Source: Firmicutes bacterium UBA5766 (lineage in GTDB: Bacteria; Bacillota; Desulfotomaculia; Desulfotomaculales; Nap2-2B). From it: a DNA stretch of 38,982 nucleotides. The notes below the pieces were generated by a model. The model was given only the letters and a program-made list of their open reading frames with translations. It was not told where the DNA came from and did not search any database. This document shows positions 16,843 through 25,023 of this stretch, piece after piece (positions within the stretch are counted from its first letter, which is position 1; each line of letters begins with the position of its first letter). Location: positions 1 through 38,982 of the forward strand of contig DIEU01000074.1 of assembly GCA_002418775.1 (NCBI GenBank), written 5' to 3'. A program made the position numbers and the translations under genes.

Positions 16843-18516
16843 TTATTCCTCCCTGAACGCCACTCTGATAACCTCTTTTATGGTTGTAATACCCTCGAAA
16901 ACTTTTCGGAGTCCGTCTTCTCTTAAGGAAATCATGCCTTCCATGATAGCAGCCTTCCGCAGTTCATCATTGGATAGCTTCTGCAAAATAAGGTTTTGAA
17001 GGGAAGGAGTCACACTCAAGACTTCATGGACGGCGATTCTTCCGCTGTACCCGGTATGATTGCACTGCTCACAACCAGCTCCGTGGTAGACAGTGTCTCC
17101 CTCTTTCAGACCCGCAAAAGCCATTTCCGCTTTGTTTGGTTTATATTTTTGACGGCAGTTGGCGCAAATTTTACGGACAAGGCGCTGGGCGACAACCCCG
17201 ATGACCGAGGAGGCAACCATGAAAGGTTCGATTCCCACATCAATCAGCCTGGTAACAGCCCCGGGAGCATCATTGGTGTGCATGGTTGACAGCACAAGAT
17301 GCCCCGTGGTGGCAGCCCTTACGGCAATTTCAGCTGTTTCAAGGTCGCGAATCTCTCCGATCATAATTACATCAGGGTCCTGCCGGAGAATTGACCTTAA
17401 ATACTTGGCAAAGGTCGCTCCTGCTTTCATATTTACCTGAGTCTGGTTGATGCCTTCCACCATGTATTCCACCGGATCTTCAACAGTTATAATATTTCTA
17501 TCTATAGAGTTTATAGAGTTAAGCGCAGTATAAAGTGTGGTTGTCTTGCCGCTTCCGGTTGGGCCTGTCGCCAGTATGATGCCATGGGGACTTTTTAAAA
17601 AATTCTCAAAATAGTCTTGGTTTTGAAGTCCAAAACCGATCTTTTCCAAAGTAAAATTCTTTATATTACCCTTGTCCAAAAGACGGATGACAACTTTCTC
17701 ACCAAAAACAGTAGGCATGGTTGATATTCTCAAGTCCAGTTCCCGTCCGGCAATCCTTAGAGGTATCCGGCCGTCCTGGGGAACTCTCCGCTCGGCAATG
17801 TCCATACTGCCCATTATCTTAATGCGTGAAACAACCGCATAAATCATCTTCCGGGGCAGGGTCATTGCTTCTCTGAGTATGCCGTCGACACGGTTGCGCA
17901 CCCGTACGGAAAACTCGAAAGGCTCGATGTGAATGTCGCTTGCATCCTCGTTGATTGCCTTCATAATCAGGGAATTAACCAACCGGATAACAGGCGCCTC
18001 GTCGACAATTACTTCTTCTATAACTTCTTCCTGCTCTATTATTTCGGGCTCTGTAAGCAATTCCTGAAGTACCTTATCCACTTCAGGTAGACCGAAATAT
18101 TTGTCAATAAAGTCATTTATTTCTTTCTCGCTGGCTTTTACCGGTTCAATATCCAATCCAGTAATAAGCCTTAAATCATCTATGGCAATTATATTATTAG
18201 GGTCCGCCATTGCAACAACCAGGTATCTTCCCTCTTTCTTGACGGGAAATATTTTATATTTCCGGATTAGCTGCTCGGGAACAGTTTTAAGAAGGCTTAA
18301 TTTGATTTCCTCTTTTGGTTCAATCTTATGTATTCCGAGTATTTTATTCAGATCATCCTCGGATATCATTCCCAGATCAACAAGGATGTGACCTAATAAA
18401 TCACCGGTCCTGTTTTGAATTCCCAAGGCCTCGTCAAGCTGTTCCCCGGTAATAAGGCCCTCCTCAATTAGCTTTTCACCTAATAATTTTCTTTTTCTTA
18501 CTACAGCTAAAGCCAT
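16843..18516 (-). CDS. pilB: Type IV pilus extension ATPase PilB (MshEN-GspE)
   Basis: This 557-residue ATPase has an N-terminal MshEN/GspE-N region (about residues 10-150) containing RKRKLLGEKLIEEGLIT and VAMADPNNIIAIDDLRLITG. MshEN domains are known c-di-GMP sensors, and the N-terminal repeat here fits that fold by length, but I cannot confirm the binding residues by eye. The ATPase part has Walker A GPTGSGKTT near 316, ITVEDPVEYM, DPDVIMIGEIRDLET and a tetra-cysteine zinc motif CANC...CEQC near 450-480. It is the first gene of pilB-pilT-pilC-pilA. A decayed copy of its own N-terminal coding region lies a few hundred bases upstream. Confidence 0.96.
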   Translation of the reverse strand: MALAVVRKRKLLGEKLIEEGLITGEQLDEALGIQNRTGDLLGHILVDLGMISEDDLNKILGIHKIEPKEEIKLSLLKTVPEQLIRKYKIFPVKKEGRYLVVAMADPNNIIAIDDLRLITGLDIEPVKASEKEINDFIDKYFGLPEVDKVLQELLTEPEIIEQEEVIEEVIVDEAPVIRLVNSLIMKAINEDASDIHIEPFEFSVRVRNRVDGILREAMTLPRKMIYAVVSRIKIMGSMDIAERRVPQDGRIPLRIAGRELDLRISTMPTVFGEKVVIRLLDKGNIKNFTLEKIGFGLQNQDYFENFLKSPHGIILATGPTGSGKTTTLYTALNSINSIDRNIITVEDPVEYMVEGINQTQVNMKAGATFAKYLRSILRQDPDVIMIGEIRDLETAEIAVRAATTGHLVLSTMHTNDAPGAVTRLIDVGIEPFMVASSVIGVVAQRLVRKICANCRQKYKPNKAEMAFAGLKEGDTVYHGAGCEQCNHTGYSGRIAVHEVLSVTPSLQNLILQKLSNDELRKAAIMEGMISLREDGLRKVFEGITTIKEVIRVAFREE

Positions 18517-18730
18517 TCTCTATACCCTTCCATATAAGAAAAGTAAAAGATATCAGATTTGTTTACCACGCCACAAGTTATGACTTTGCGAAACAAATTT
18601 TTTTTATTTTTTTGTTTTTCTAATCCGCCTTAAAATATGATAATTGCGAAACTCGATCTCTGTTTCTTTTATTTTTAAGTTAATTGCTTGGTAGACTTTA
18701 TTTCCAGCAAATCAGTTTAATAGGCGTCTT
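18517..18730 (-). other. AT-rich leader upstream of pilB, no gene seen
   Basis: This stretch holds GGAAGGG before the pilB start and long A/T runs, but no open frame I can support and no unambiguous promoter. The pilus-operon promoter is probably here or in the decayed pilB copy just upstream. Confidence 0.4.
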
Positions 18731-19020
18731 AAAGACAATTATTTCTTTGCTGCTTCTTCCTATTCTATTACTTCGGGTTTTGTGATCATTTTCTTAAGCG
18801 CCTTCTCCATTTTAAGAAAGGTAAAATATTTGTTAAAGAGGACATTAATTCTTTTCACCGGCTTTTTTACCGGTCCGATATCCAACATGGTGAGAGGCTC
18901 AAGTCATCTATGGCAATTACATTTAAAAGATCCGTATTGCAATAATCATGCATTTTCCTCCTATGAAGGGGAATATTTTGTTTCCCGGATTAGCTGCCTG
19001 AGGAACGTTTTAAGCAAGTG
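18731..19020 (-). pseudogene. Decayed partial duplicate of the pilB N-terminal region
   Basis: By eye the sequence aligns with pilB positions of about 18002-18297 over its whole length. Shared blocks include GACAATTA.TTCTT, CTATTA.TTCGGG, TTTACCGGT, the phrase TCATCTATGGCAATTA, GGAATATTTT, CCGGATTAGCTGC and GTTTTAAG. Between them are many substitutions and indels that destroy the frame. In pilB this segment encodes roughly residues 73-172, part of the N-terminal MshEN/GspE-N region and its linker. The remnant has the same orientation and lies a few hundred bases upstream of pilB, as expected for an old tandem duplication of the locus. From 19021 to the pilD start I see no gene. Confidence 0.85.
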
Positions 19021-19236
19021 CATTTATCATTTTAATGACAATTATTCCTTTTGTAAACTTTATTTTGCTAAAAAAACATTTTTAAGAAATAGAATTTTTA
19101 AACACCAATTATATTCTTGCTTGCAACCTGAAAATATGCTAACCTTGTGCCAAACTGTAAATAAATTATAAATTCACAGCTATTTTGTTTAAATTCTCTT
19201 GATAGACAGCAAAACATGATTAGGTGATCTTTTGAA

Positions 19237-19995
19237 ATGCATTTTATAATACCGGTTCTTCTTTTTGTTACAGGTCTGGTTATAGGTAGTTTTTTGAATG
19301 TATGCATTTACCGCATACCCAGAAATGAGTCAATTGTCTTTCCCGCTTCACATTGCCCATGCTGCGGTAATAATCTTGCTCCCCGGGATCTGATGCCGCT
19401 TTTCAGCTATCTTGCTTTAAAAGGCAGGTGCAGGCACTGCGGAGTTCCGATACACTGGCGCTACCCGCTCGTGGAACTTATCACCGGTTTATTGTTTATT
19501 GCCCTGTACTGCTTACTGGGGTTAAAGCTGCTTTTGCTTAAATACCTCCTTTTAGCCTGCTTTTTAGTAGCTATTTCTTTCATTGATCTGGAGCATTATA
19601 TAATCCCCAACAAATTGGTTATTGCCCTGCTGGGAAGCGGAATAATCATGGACCTTTTGACACGGGAACATAATCTTGTTTCTGTTCTTTTAGGTATGTT
19701 TGTCCCTTTTGCCGCCTTAACTGCTTTAGCCCTAATCAGCAACGGGGGAATGGGCGGCGGCGACATCAAACTCGCCGGAGCGACGGGATTGTTTCTAGGC
19801 TGGCCTCAAAGCATAGTCGCTTTGATTTTGTCCTGTTTAATCGCAGGTATTGCCGGCCTGATCCTGTTGGCGCTAAAAGTAAAAAAGAGAAAAGATCCCA
19901 TCCCGTTCGGCCCCTATTACGCTGCAGGAATTTTGATCAGTGTTTTCTGGGGGAAAACGCTGCTTGAGCTGTACCTTGCCTATTCGGGTTTTTAA
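19237..19995 (+). CDS. pilD: Prepilin peptidase PilD (A24 family)
   Basis: This 252-residue polytopic membrane enzyme cleaves the prepilin leader and N-methylates the new N-terminal residue. The N-terminal methylase region has the paired CxxC motifs CPCCG...CRHCG (near 43-75). The two catalytic aspartates are in FIDLEHYIIPN and GMGGGDIKLAGA, the classic GxGD/FxGxGD-type sites. The gene starts with ATG after a weak AGGTGATC. It is on the opposite strand from the pil operon and is followed by tRNA-Val, so it is transcribed separately from pilB-pilA. Confidence 0.95.
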   Translation: MHFIIPVLLFVTGLVIGSFLNVCIYRIPRNESIVFPASHCPCCGNNLAPRDLMPLFSYLALKGRCRHCGVPIHWRYPLVELITGLLFIALYCLLGLKLLLLKYLLLACFLVAISFIDLEHYIIPNKLVIALLGSGIIMDLLTREHNLVSVLLGMFVPFAALTALALISNGGMGGGDIKLAGATGLFLGWPQSIVALILSCLIAGIAGLILLALKVKKRKDPIPFGPYYAAGILISVFWGKTLLELYLAYSGF

Positions 19996-19998
19996 CCC

Positions 19999-20027
19999 TT
20001 GTCAGCAGGTAAAACAAATGTTACAAT
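19999..20027 (+). promoter_or_regulatory. Sigma-A-type promoter for tRNA-Val
   Basis: TTGTCA (19999-20004) and TACAAT (20022-20027) are separated by exactly 17 bases, each matching five of six consensus positions. Transcription would start near 20034, about 12 bases before the mature tRNA. Confidence 0.75.
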
Positions 20028-20046
20028 GTAATAAAGTTGTTGTTTT

Positions 20047-20121
20047 GGGCGCGTAGCTCAGCGGGAGAGCGCTTGACTCACATTCAAGAGGCCGCTGGTT
20101 CGAAACCAGCCGTGCCCACCA
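20047..20121 (+). tRNA. tRNA-Val (anticodon CAC)
   Basis: A full cloverleaf is visible. The acceptor GGGCGCG pairs with CGTGCCC (one G-U), the D arm is GCTC...GAGC, and the anticodon stem CTTGA/TCAAG carries the loop CTCACAT, giving anticodon CAC (valine, codon GUG). The T arm is GCTGG-TTCGAAA-CCAGC. CCA is encoded at 20119-20121. It is a single isolated gene. Confidence 0.95.
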
Positions 20122-20124
20122 GAT

Positions 20125-20160
20125 AACCCTTTAACGCCAGCGGTTACAGGGTTTTTATTT
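20125..20160 (+). terminator. Terminator after tRNA-Val
   Basis: AACCCT (20125-20130) pairs with AGGGTT (20148-20153), and an inner TAAC/GTTA pairing extends the stem. TTTTTATTT follows, making a normal Rho-independent terminator three bases after the encoded CCA. Confidence 0.85.
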
Positions 20161-20196
20161 TTTGTGTTTTTACTCCTCATGATTTTCATCTTCTTT

Positions 20197-20229
20197 AAAA
20201 AAATTAACTGCACGCCGAAGGCATGCAGT
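20197..20229 (-). terminator. Terminator of the c-di-GMP riboswitch leader
   Basis: Read on minus, ACTGCATGCC, a TTC loop and GGCGTGCAGT form a ten-pair stem with one G-U-type mismatch. TAATTTTTTT follows. It begins about 20 bases after the aptamer, the position expected for an expression platform. Confidence 0.88.
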
Positions 20230-20247
20230 AGTTTGAACCTTTTCTGC

Positions 20248-20345
20248 TCTCTCTTCGGCAGCCCGGCCGTCATGGCAAATAATGCTTTAGACCCACGGCT
20301 TTGCGCCCCTGGCTTTCACCAAGTTTGCTATTATCGGAGATTTAC
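20248..20345 (-). promoter_or_regulatory. c-di-GMP-I (GEMM-I) riboswitch aptamer
   Basis: On the minus strand the GEMM-I signature elements occur in order. GCAAAC comes first, then a P2 stem CTTGGT/GCCAGG closed by a GAAA tetraloop (20314-20317) and the conserved GGCGCAAAGCC (20297-20307; consensus GACGCAAAGCC). Next is GTGGGTCTAA, and finally CATGACGGCCGGGCTGCCG closing P3. UCUC and GAGA flank it as a possible P1. A near-perfect promoter precedes it and a terminator follows, so the leader is complete. No minus-strand gene begins behind it: tRNA-Val and pilD lie there on the other strand, and pilB is about 1.7 kb away. Identification rests on motif memory; a covariance search would settle it. 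Confidence 0.88.
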
Positions 20346-20355
20346 TTTTTCAATA

Positions 20356-20384
20356 ACTATAATCAACTTGGATTAAGTTGTCAA
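20356..20384 (-). promoter_or_regulatory. Sigma-A promoter driving the riboswitch leader
   Basis: On minus, TTGACA (20379-20384) is followed after exactly 17 bases by TATAGT (20356-20361). This is a full -35 consensus and a five-of-six -10. Transcription would begin near 20349, just before the aptamer. Confidence 0.88.
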
Positions 20385-20610
20385 TATATTTTAAAAAACA
20401 AATTATTTTATGCTACTTTATATAGATAATTTAATATTTATTTTTAGGACAGGCTACAATATATTTGGATGAGTAGGATGTTTACTTTCGGCATCCAGTA
20501 AAATTTTTTTCCAACCTAAATGCAGCTTTATAAATGTGCCGAAATAAAAAGGAGAGACGGTTTGCATTTTTTACTGTGCACAATAACATTTTGATAAGGG
20601 GAAAATATTT

Positions 20611-20790
20611 GTGAAGAACTGTGAAATGAAGCTTACAGGCAATATATTGACAATAACAGTTGATATTTCAAAGGAATTTGGCAGGTCCTCCTCCGGGAAA
20701 AGTATCATTATCAGCTCGACTGAAGGAAATGTATCTATACCGGACAAGGAAAATATTAAAATCGGCCTGAATGTTTACCGGAAGGTTTAA
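20611..20790 (+). CDS. Small conserved-looking protein, 59 residues, unknown function
   Basis: GTG 20611 lies nine bases after AAGGGG, so it is the better start, although an in-frame ATG occurs five codons later without a ribosome binding site. The product is an extended-beta small protein with no cysteine pairs, signal or membrane segment. The pattern is LTITVDISKEFG, then SSSGKSIIISSTEGN, then KIGLNVYRK. I have seen very similar short proteins in other bacteria (ISKEFG, SGKS-III-STEGN, GLNVY), so it is likely a real conserved family, but I know no function. It ends two bases before the stop of the convergent membrane-fusion gene. The 180 bases upstream hold no other gene, only a weak GGATG/CATCC hairpin near 20470. 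Confidence 0.7.
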   Translation: MKNCEMKLTGNILTITVDISKEFGRSSSGKSIIISSTEGNVSIPDKENIKIGLNVYRKV

Positions 20791-20792
20791 AT

Positions 20793-21947
20793 TTAATATT
20801 TTACTTTTGTCTTTTCTTTGAGTCCCAGGCTGCCGTCACGGACTATGAGATCACCCTCTTTAAGGCCGCCTGCAACCTCAATATTGTCCTGATCGTTTAT
20901 ACCTGTTTCAATCAGTTGATAACTTATCCGGCCCTTACTAACAACTGCGACTTCTTTTTGGCCGTCTCCCCTGGTGATTACGGATTCGCGCGGCGCTACA
21001 AGCACATCTGTCCGGCTTAAGGTCTCTATAGCCACTTTAACCTCATAGCCGGGCTTTAAATTAGCGGGCTCTTTAACGGTGACCAGGACCGGCGCCCTTC
21101 GCTGAATAACTCCGAGGGCGGATACTTTCTCTTCAGCCTGAGGATAAATCTTTTTTACCTCGCCGGTAAGCTGCCGGTTAAGTACCGGAGCGGTAATTGT
21201 TACTTTTTGCCCGACGGCAACCTGACCGAGATCATCGCTTAAAATATCCGCTTTTATCTCAAGCTGCTCTGTATCAGCTACGGTCGCCAGAAGGACTCCG
21301 AAATTAACAACCTGACCCAGTTTTACAGGAACGGCAAGTATAATACCCTCCAGGGGACTTTTAACTGTAAGCTGCTCCTCTTTTGCCGAGAGGGCCGCCA
21401 GAGACTGTTTAAGCCCCTCTGCCTGCGCAAGGCCTGCTTCAAGCACGGTTGACGCTTCTTGAAGGTTTTTTTCATCTATCTGGACCTGCAGGGCTGCTCT
21501 ATCATATTCCACACGGGTTGCGGCGCCTGTTTCAAAAAGGCTTTGGATACGGGCATAATTTTCTTTTGCATCTTCGAGCTCTGCGGAAGCCTTATCCAAC
21601 TCCGCCTTCGATCCTTCAGCGCTTATCAAGGTCTGGGACAATAGAGACCGTGTATCGCGGATCTGGATTGACAGGTCAAGGTTCTCCAGCGCTACAAGAA
21701 TCTGCCCCTTTTCAACTTTTTGGCCGGCTTCCACGGGCAGCTGTTTTACCGTGGAGTTTTGCGCAGCGTATAAATCTTTGCTGTCCACCGGCTGGACGTA
21801 ACCGGTTTCGGTAATCTACTTAATAAGGCTGCCTCTTACCGCCTGCACAGTTTCAACGCTTTTTACGCTGCCGAACAGCCATCCACAGATGACTCCCGCT
21901 GTTATCAGGATTGTTATACCCGCATAAATTATTTTTTTGCGATTCAA
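20793..21947 (-). pseudogene. HlyD/RND-type membrane fusion protein with in-frame TAG
   Basis: A periplasmic-adaptor-like protein of 384 codons would start at TTG 21947 after GGAGGCAGCGGGA. The N-terminal membrane anchor (KKIIYAGITILITAGVICGW) is followed by TVQAVRGSLIK. A TAG at 21816-21818 then interrupts the frame just before ITETGYVQPVDS, a conserved region of the family. Downstream the frame is open, with the biotinyl-lipoyl half-motif LPVEAGQKVEKGQILVALEN, a long coiled-coil hairpin (about residues 100-180 of the full gene), the second half SPLEGIILAVPVKLGQVV and a beta-barrel region. Translation from an internal ATG (21788) would lack the anchor. With the damaged ABC transporter gene behind it, the export system looks non-functional. 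Confidence 0.8.
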
Positions 21948-21982
21948 TCCCGCTGCCTCCTCTATTATTCTATTAGTTTTAA

Positions 21983-24316
21983 TCAGTCCCTGGCTTTGAG
22001 AACTTCCACGAGATCGAGTTTGATTATATTTTTAACTGCAAACCAGTAGGCGATTGCAATAAAAAACACGCCTGAGGCTGCCGAAAGCAGGTAGGTTAAG
22101 GGGTAAATCACAATCTGCATGGAATATACCGCATAAATATCGCTTTTCATCGCAGAGTACATGTATCCTTCGGAGATCAGGCGCCCGAACGGCAGTCCGA
22201 TCAACACGCCAAAAACCGTCTGCAAAAGGTTTTCCTTCAGTAACAGGGCTGAAACTTCTTTCACCCTGTAGCCTATCACACGCAGGGATGCCATCTCCCT
22301 TTTCCGTTCGGCAAAACTGATCACCGAAGCATTGTATACTATGGCAAACCCGAGAATAACAGCAAAAGCAACCATAATAAAAACAAAAGCGAACATATAT
22401 CCAAGATTGTCCTTCATTCCCTGCAATTCCTTGCTGCGGCTTATAATAGATGATATACGGTTCATACCGGATACGTTTTTTTCAAACTCCGCCGATCTGC
22501 CGGGAGCAACTTTCAGCATCGCGCCGGAAACAACATCTTCTTCCTCCAGGATGCTGTTTAATTGTTCCAGAGTCGTATAGCTTACTCCGCCTACAAACTG
22601 ACTGTTTATACCGGCAACCTTCAAAGTGGCCTGTCGCAATGGGCCCGTACCGAGAAGCGTTTCCACCTGCACCCTGGCGCCCTTTTTAAGACCAAGTTTT
22701 CTAGCTGTCGATTCGCTGATCAACAGGCCATCCCCACGAACAGAAAGGGACCTTTCGGAACTGTCCCAAATTCTTTTCAGTTCTGCATCGGGGAGCATTC
22801 CCATAATAACCTCGTCCTGAGAAAGACTTCCGAATTTAATCTTTACAGGCGCTTCCAGCACAGGTTCGACTCTCATAACAGCATCCAGCCGCGAAATGGC
22901 CAGCAGTTCAGTTTCTTTTATAGGCGCATCAAAGCGCACAAAATAATCATACAGCTGATCTCTGTTGAAAAAAGTATCCAACATGTAACTGTATGTATCA
23001 TTTATAAAGAGCGCCAACACGAGCAGCCCTGTGGCAAACATAACACCAATTACTGTTACGGCTGTACGGAACCAGTTGCGGTTGACGGACCGCAGGCACA
23101 TTTTCCAGGATAGATCAATTTTCTCCCAAACTAAAGCCCATCTCTCCAGAAATACCTTGCTGGTTTTCCCTGGAGACACCGGACGCATAGATTCGGCCGG
23201 GCGCACTCCCAGCACGCCGCGTGAAGCCGCCAAACCGGCAACTGCACTGACGCCCAGAGTAAGGACGATACTGTAAAAAATAGCCTGAAGGTTGACTCCT
23301 CCAATAATTTCCGGGAGATTAAAATACGATGCGTAAAGTTTCGACATTGAAGCTGAAAAAAGTATACCGGGGAAAATCCCCAGCAATAAACCCAGTACAC
23401 CAATAGCCAGGGCATATTCGGTATAATGCAGCATGATTTGAGAATTGCTGTAGCCGATGGCTTTCATCGTTCCGATCTGCAGGCGCTGGATTTTGACCAT
23501 CCGCCCCAACATCACCAGTACTATCAAAGCGGCGATTCCGAGAAAAATAGAAGAAAAATAAACCGCCGCATTCCGCAGCTGCCCCAGTTCCCCATCCAGG
23601 ATTGCGGCGCTGAACTGGTCTTTACGCGGGTAACTGGCCAGAAGCCCGTACGGCTGCAGAATATTTTTAATTGATTCGGAAACTTTCTTTTCATCGGCGC
23701 CCGGCGCCAGTTTTATGATTACCTGGTTGACCTGGCCGGACAGATCAAGAATATCCTCGGCCAGGCTATTTGTAATCATAAAAATCCCGAAACCTTTTGG
23801 ATCCGGTACAAAGCTTGCCGCATCCTTAACGGCGTAAATGAACTCCGGGCTTGTCGCAGTACCGATCACATCCAGCTGAACTTCCCTGCCCTGGGCTATG
23901 ACAGTAACCGTGCCGCCCTTGGAAAGGTTGTTGGCCTGTGCGTACTTGGGATCCAGCAGAACCTGCGCCCTGCTTTCCCGGGCTCCTTCTTTAAATAGGC
24001 TGCCGCTTAAAAGATAAGGACGGTTAAAAAATTGAAATACGAAGCCAACTTCTTCACGCCTGTACCGGGTTAACTGCTTCTCGCCGGCCCGGCTCAAATT
24101 CTCCCCGAAAAAATAGACCTCCCCAAGAGTCGGGGAGTCCATTCCTCCAATAATGTTCAGCAATGTGCTTTTACCAGAGCCGCTGGGACCCAGTATGACG
24201 ATTAGTTCTCCTTCGCAGATAAAAAGCGAAGTCTCTTTTAAGGCTTCAACAGTTACTTCACCCATTACGTATGTTTTGGTTACGCCGGTTAACTGGATAA
24301 TTTCCTTTTTACCCAC
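21983..24316 (-). pseudogene. ABC exporter: ATPase N-half fused in frame to a FtsX/MacB-type permease by internal deletion
   Basis: The 777-residue frame starts as a normal LolD/MacB-type ATPase with Walker A GPSGSGKS at 43-50 and Q-loop GFVFQFFN at 90-98. At residue 99 it jumps to RPYLLSGSLF, the middle of a periplasmic permease domain. The signature LSGGQ, Walker B and H-loop, and the first transmembrane helix of the permease, are therefore missing. The rest holds two FtsX-type permease modules with membrane segments near 255-275, 300-330, 350-370, 425-445, 650-670, 695-715 and 745-765. It begins 14 bases after a small gene behind the spoVA operon. It could still be translated but cannot hydrolyse ATP as a normal ABC protein. 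The likely original arrangement was separate ATPase and permease genes with the adjacent membrane fusion protein. Confidence 0.82.
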
Positions 24317-24330
24317 GGTTATTAACCTGC

Positions 24331-24627
24331 CTAATCTTCTTCATCTTTAATCCAGTCCCACGGTATCAGGCCTTCCTGCCTTGCTCTAATCAGCGCGTCA
24401 GTTAAAATCTTATGCCCCTCCAAGGTGTCTGAAAGAGCCCCTCTTTTAATCAATTGGGTATAAATCTGACTCTGTGCCATAGGCCAGGAAGACTGTAAAA
24501 CCCGGTATGCATCTTTGATTATGGGCTTCAAACGTATTGAGGAATCTTTCTTGCCGACTTCGGTTAAAATTTTAAACTCCAAACCATCCGCCAAAGAGAT
24601 TGCCCGCTGCCGGGTTTCTTCGCCCAT
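24331..24627 (-). CDS. Hypothetical protein with winged-helix-like C-terminal region
   Basis: This 98-residue protein starts at ATG 24627, 20 bases past the spoVAE stop (a longer frame begins inside spoVAE and is less likely). The C-terminal half reads SQIYTQLIKRGALSDTLEGH, then KILTDALIRARQEGLIPWDW with an acidic tail. It is similar in pattern to the winged-helix module found at the N-terminus of various DNA-associated proteins (QIYYRLV...ALTKARLAGLIPW), but no function is assigned. It would be co-transcribed with the spoVA genes. Confidence 0.55.
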   Translation of the reverse strand: MGEETRQRAISLADGLEFKILTEVGKKDSSIRLKPIIKDAYRVLQSSWPMAQSQIYTQLIKRGALSDTLEGHKILTDALIRARQEGLIPWDWIKDEED

Positions 24628-24646
24628 TGAAATTATTCCGGTGGAA

Positions 24647-25003
24647 TTAACCTTTGGCCCGGAAAAAAATTGAAGCAAAGTAGCCAAAAACAATTGCGGC
24701 GGTAATTCCTGTAGCGGTTGTCGTTATTCCGCCGCTGAACACGCCGAGCAAACCTTTCTCCTGAACTCCCTGAACGGCGCCCTGGGCAATTAAATGGCCG
24801 AAGCCGCTCAACGGGACCGTTGCTCCTGCTCCCGCCCAGTTAACCAGCGGCTGGTAAAAGCCGAAAGCGCTGAGCAGGGCTCCGGCGGTAACAAATCCTA
24901 CAAGTATATGAGCCGGAGTAATTTTATAGCTTGTCAAATCCATCAGCAACTGGGCAACCACACATATTAATCCCCCAACAAGAAAAGCCTTGAAGAAAAT
25001 CAC
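24647..25003 (-). CDS. spoVAE: Stage V sporulation protein AE
   Basis: This is a 118-residue integral membrane protein with about four segments. It contains HILVGFVTAGALLSAFGFYQ, GAGATVPLSGFGHLIAQGAV and TATGITAAIVFGYFASIFF, all typical of SpoVAE (SpoVAEb type, about 116 residues). SpoVA proteins form the channel that moves Ca-dipicolinate into the forespore and releases it at germination. It is the last spoVA gene here, close behind spoVAD. Confidence 0.95.
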   Translation of the reverse strand: MIFFKAFLVGGLICVVAQLLMDLTSYKITPAHILVGFVTAGALLSAFGFYQPLVNWAGAGATVPLSGFGHLIAQGAVQGVQEKGLLGVFSGGITTTATGITAAIVFGYFASIFFRAKG

Positions 25004-25023
25004 CCTTCAATTACCCCCTCGTA

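Noticed and set aside
20058..20273. Minus-strand open frame of 71 codons across the riboswitch terminator and tRNA-Val
   Set aside because: It starts inside the aptamer, runs through the terminator and the antisense of a tRNA, and has no protein-like features.
21816..21818. Pyrrolysine read-through of the TAG in the membrane fusion protein gene
   Set aside because: No downstream insertion structure is evident, the family has no known pyrrolysine members, and the neighbouring transporter gene is also broken, so a nonsense mutation is the simpler reading.
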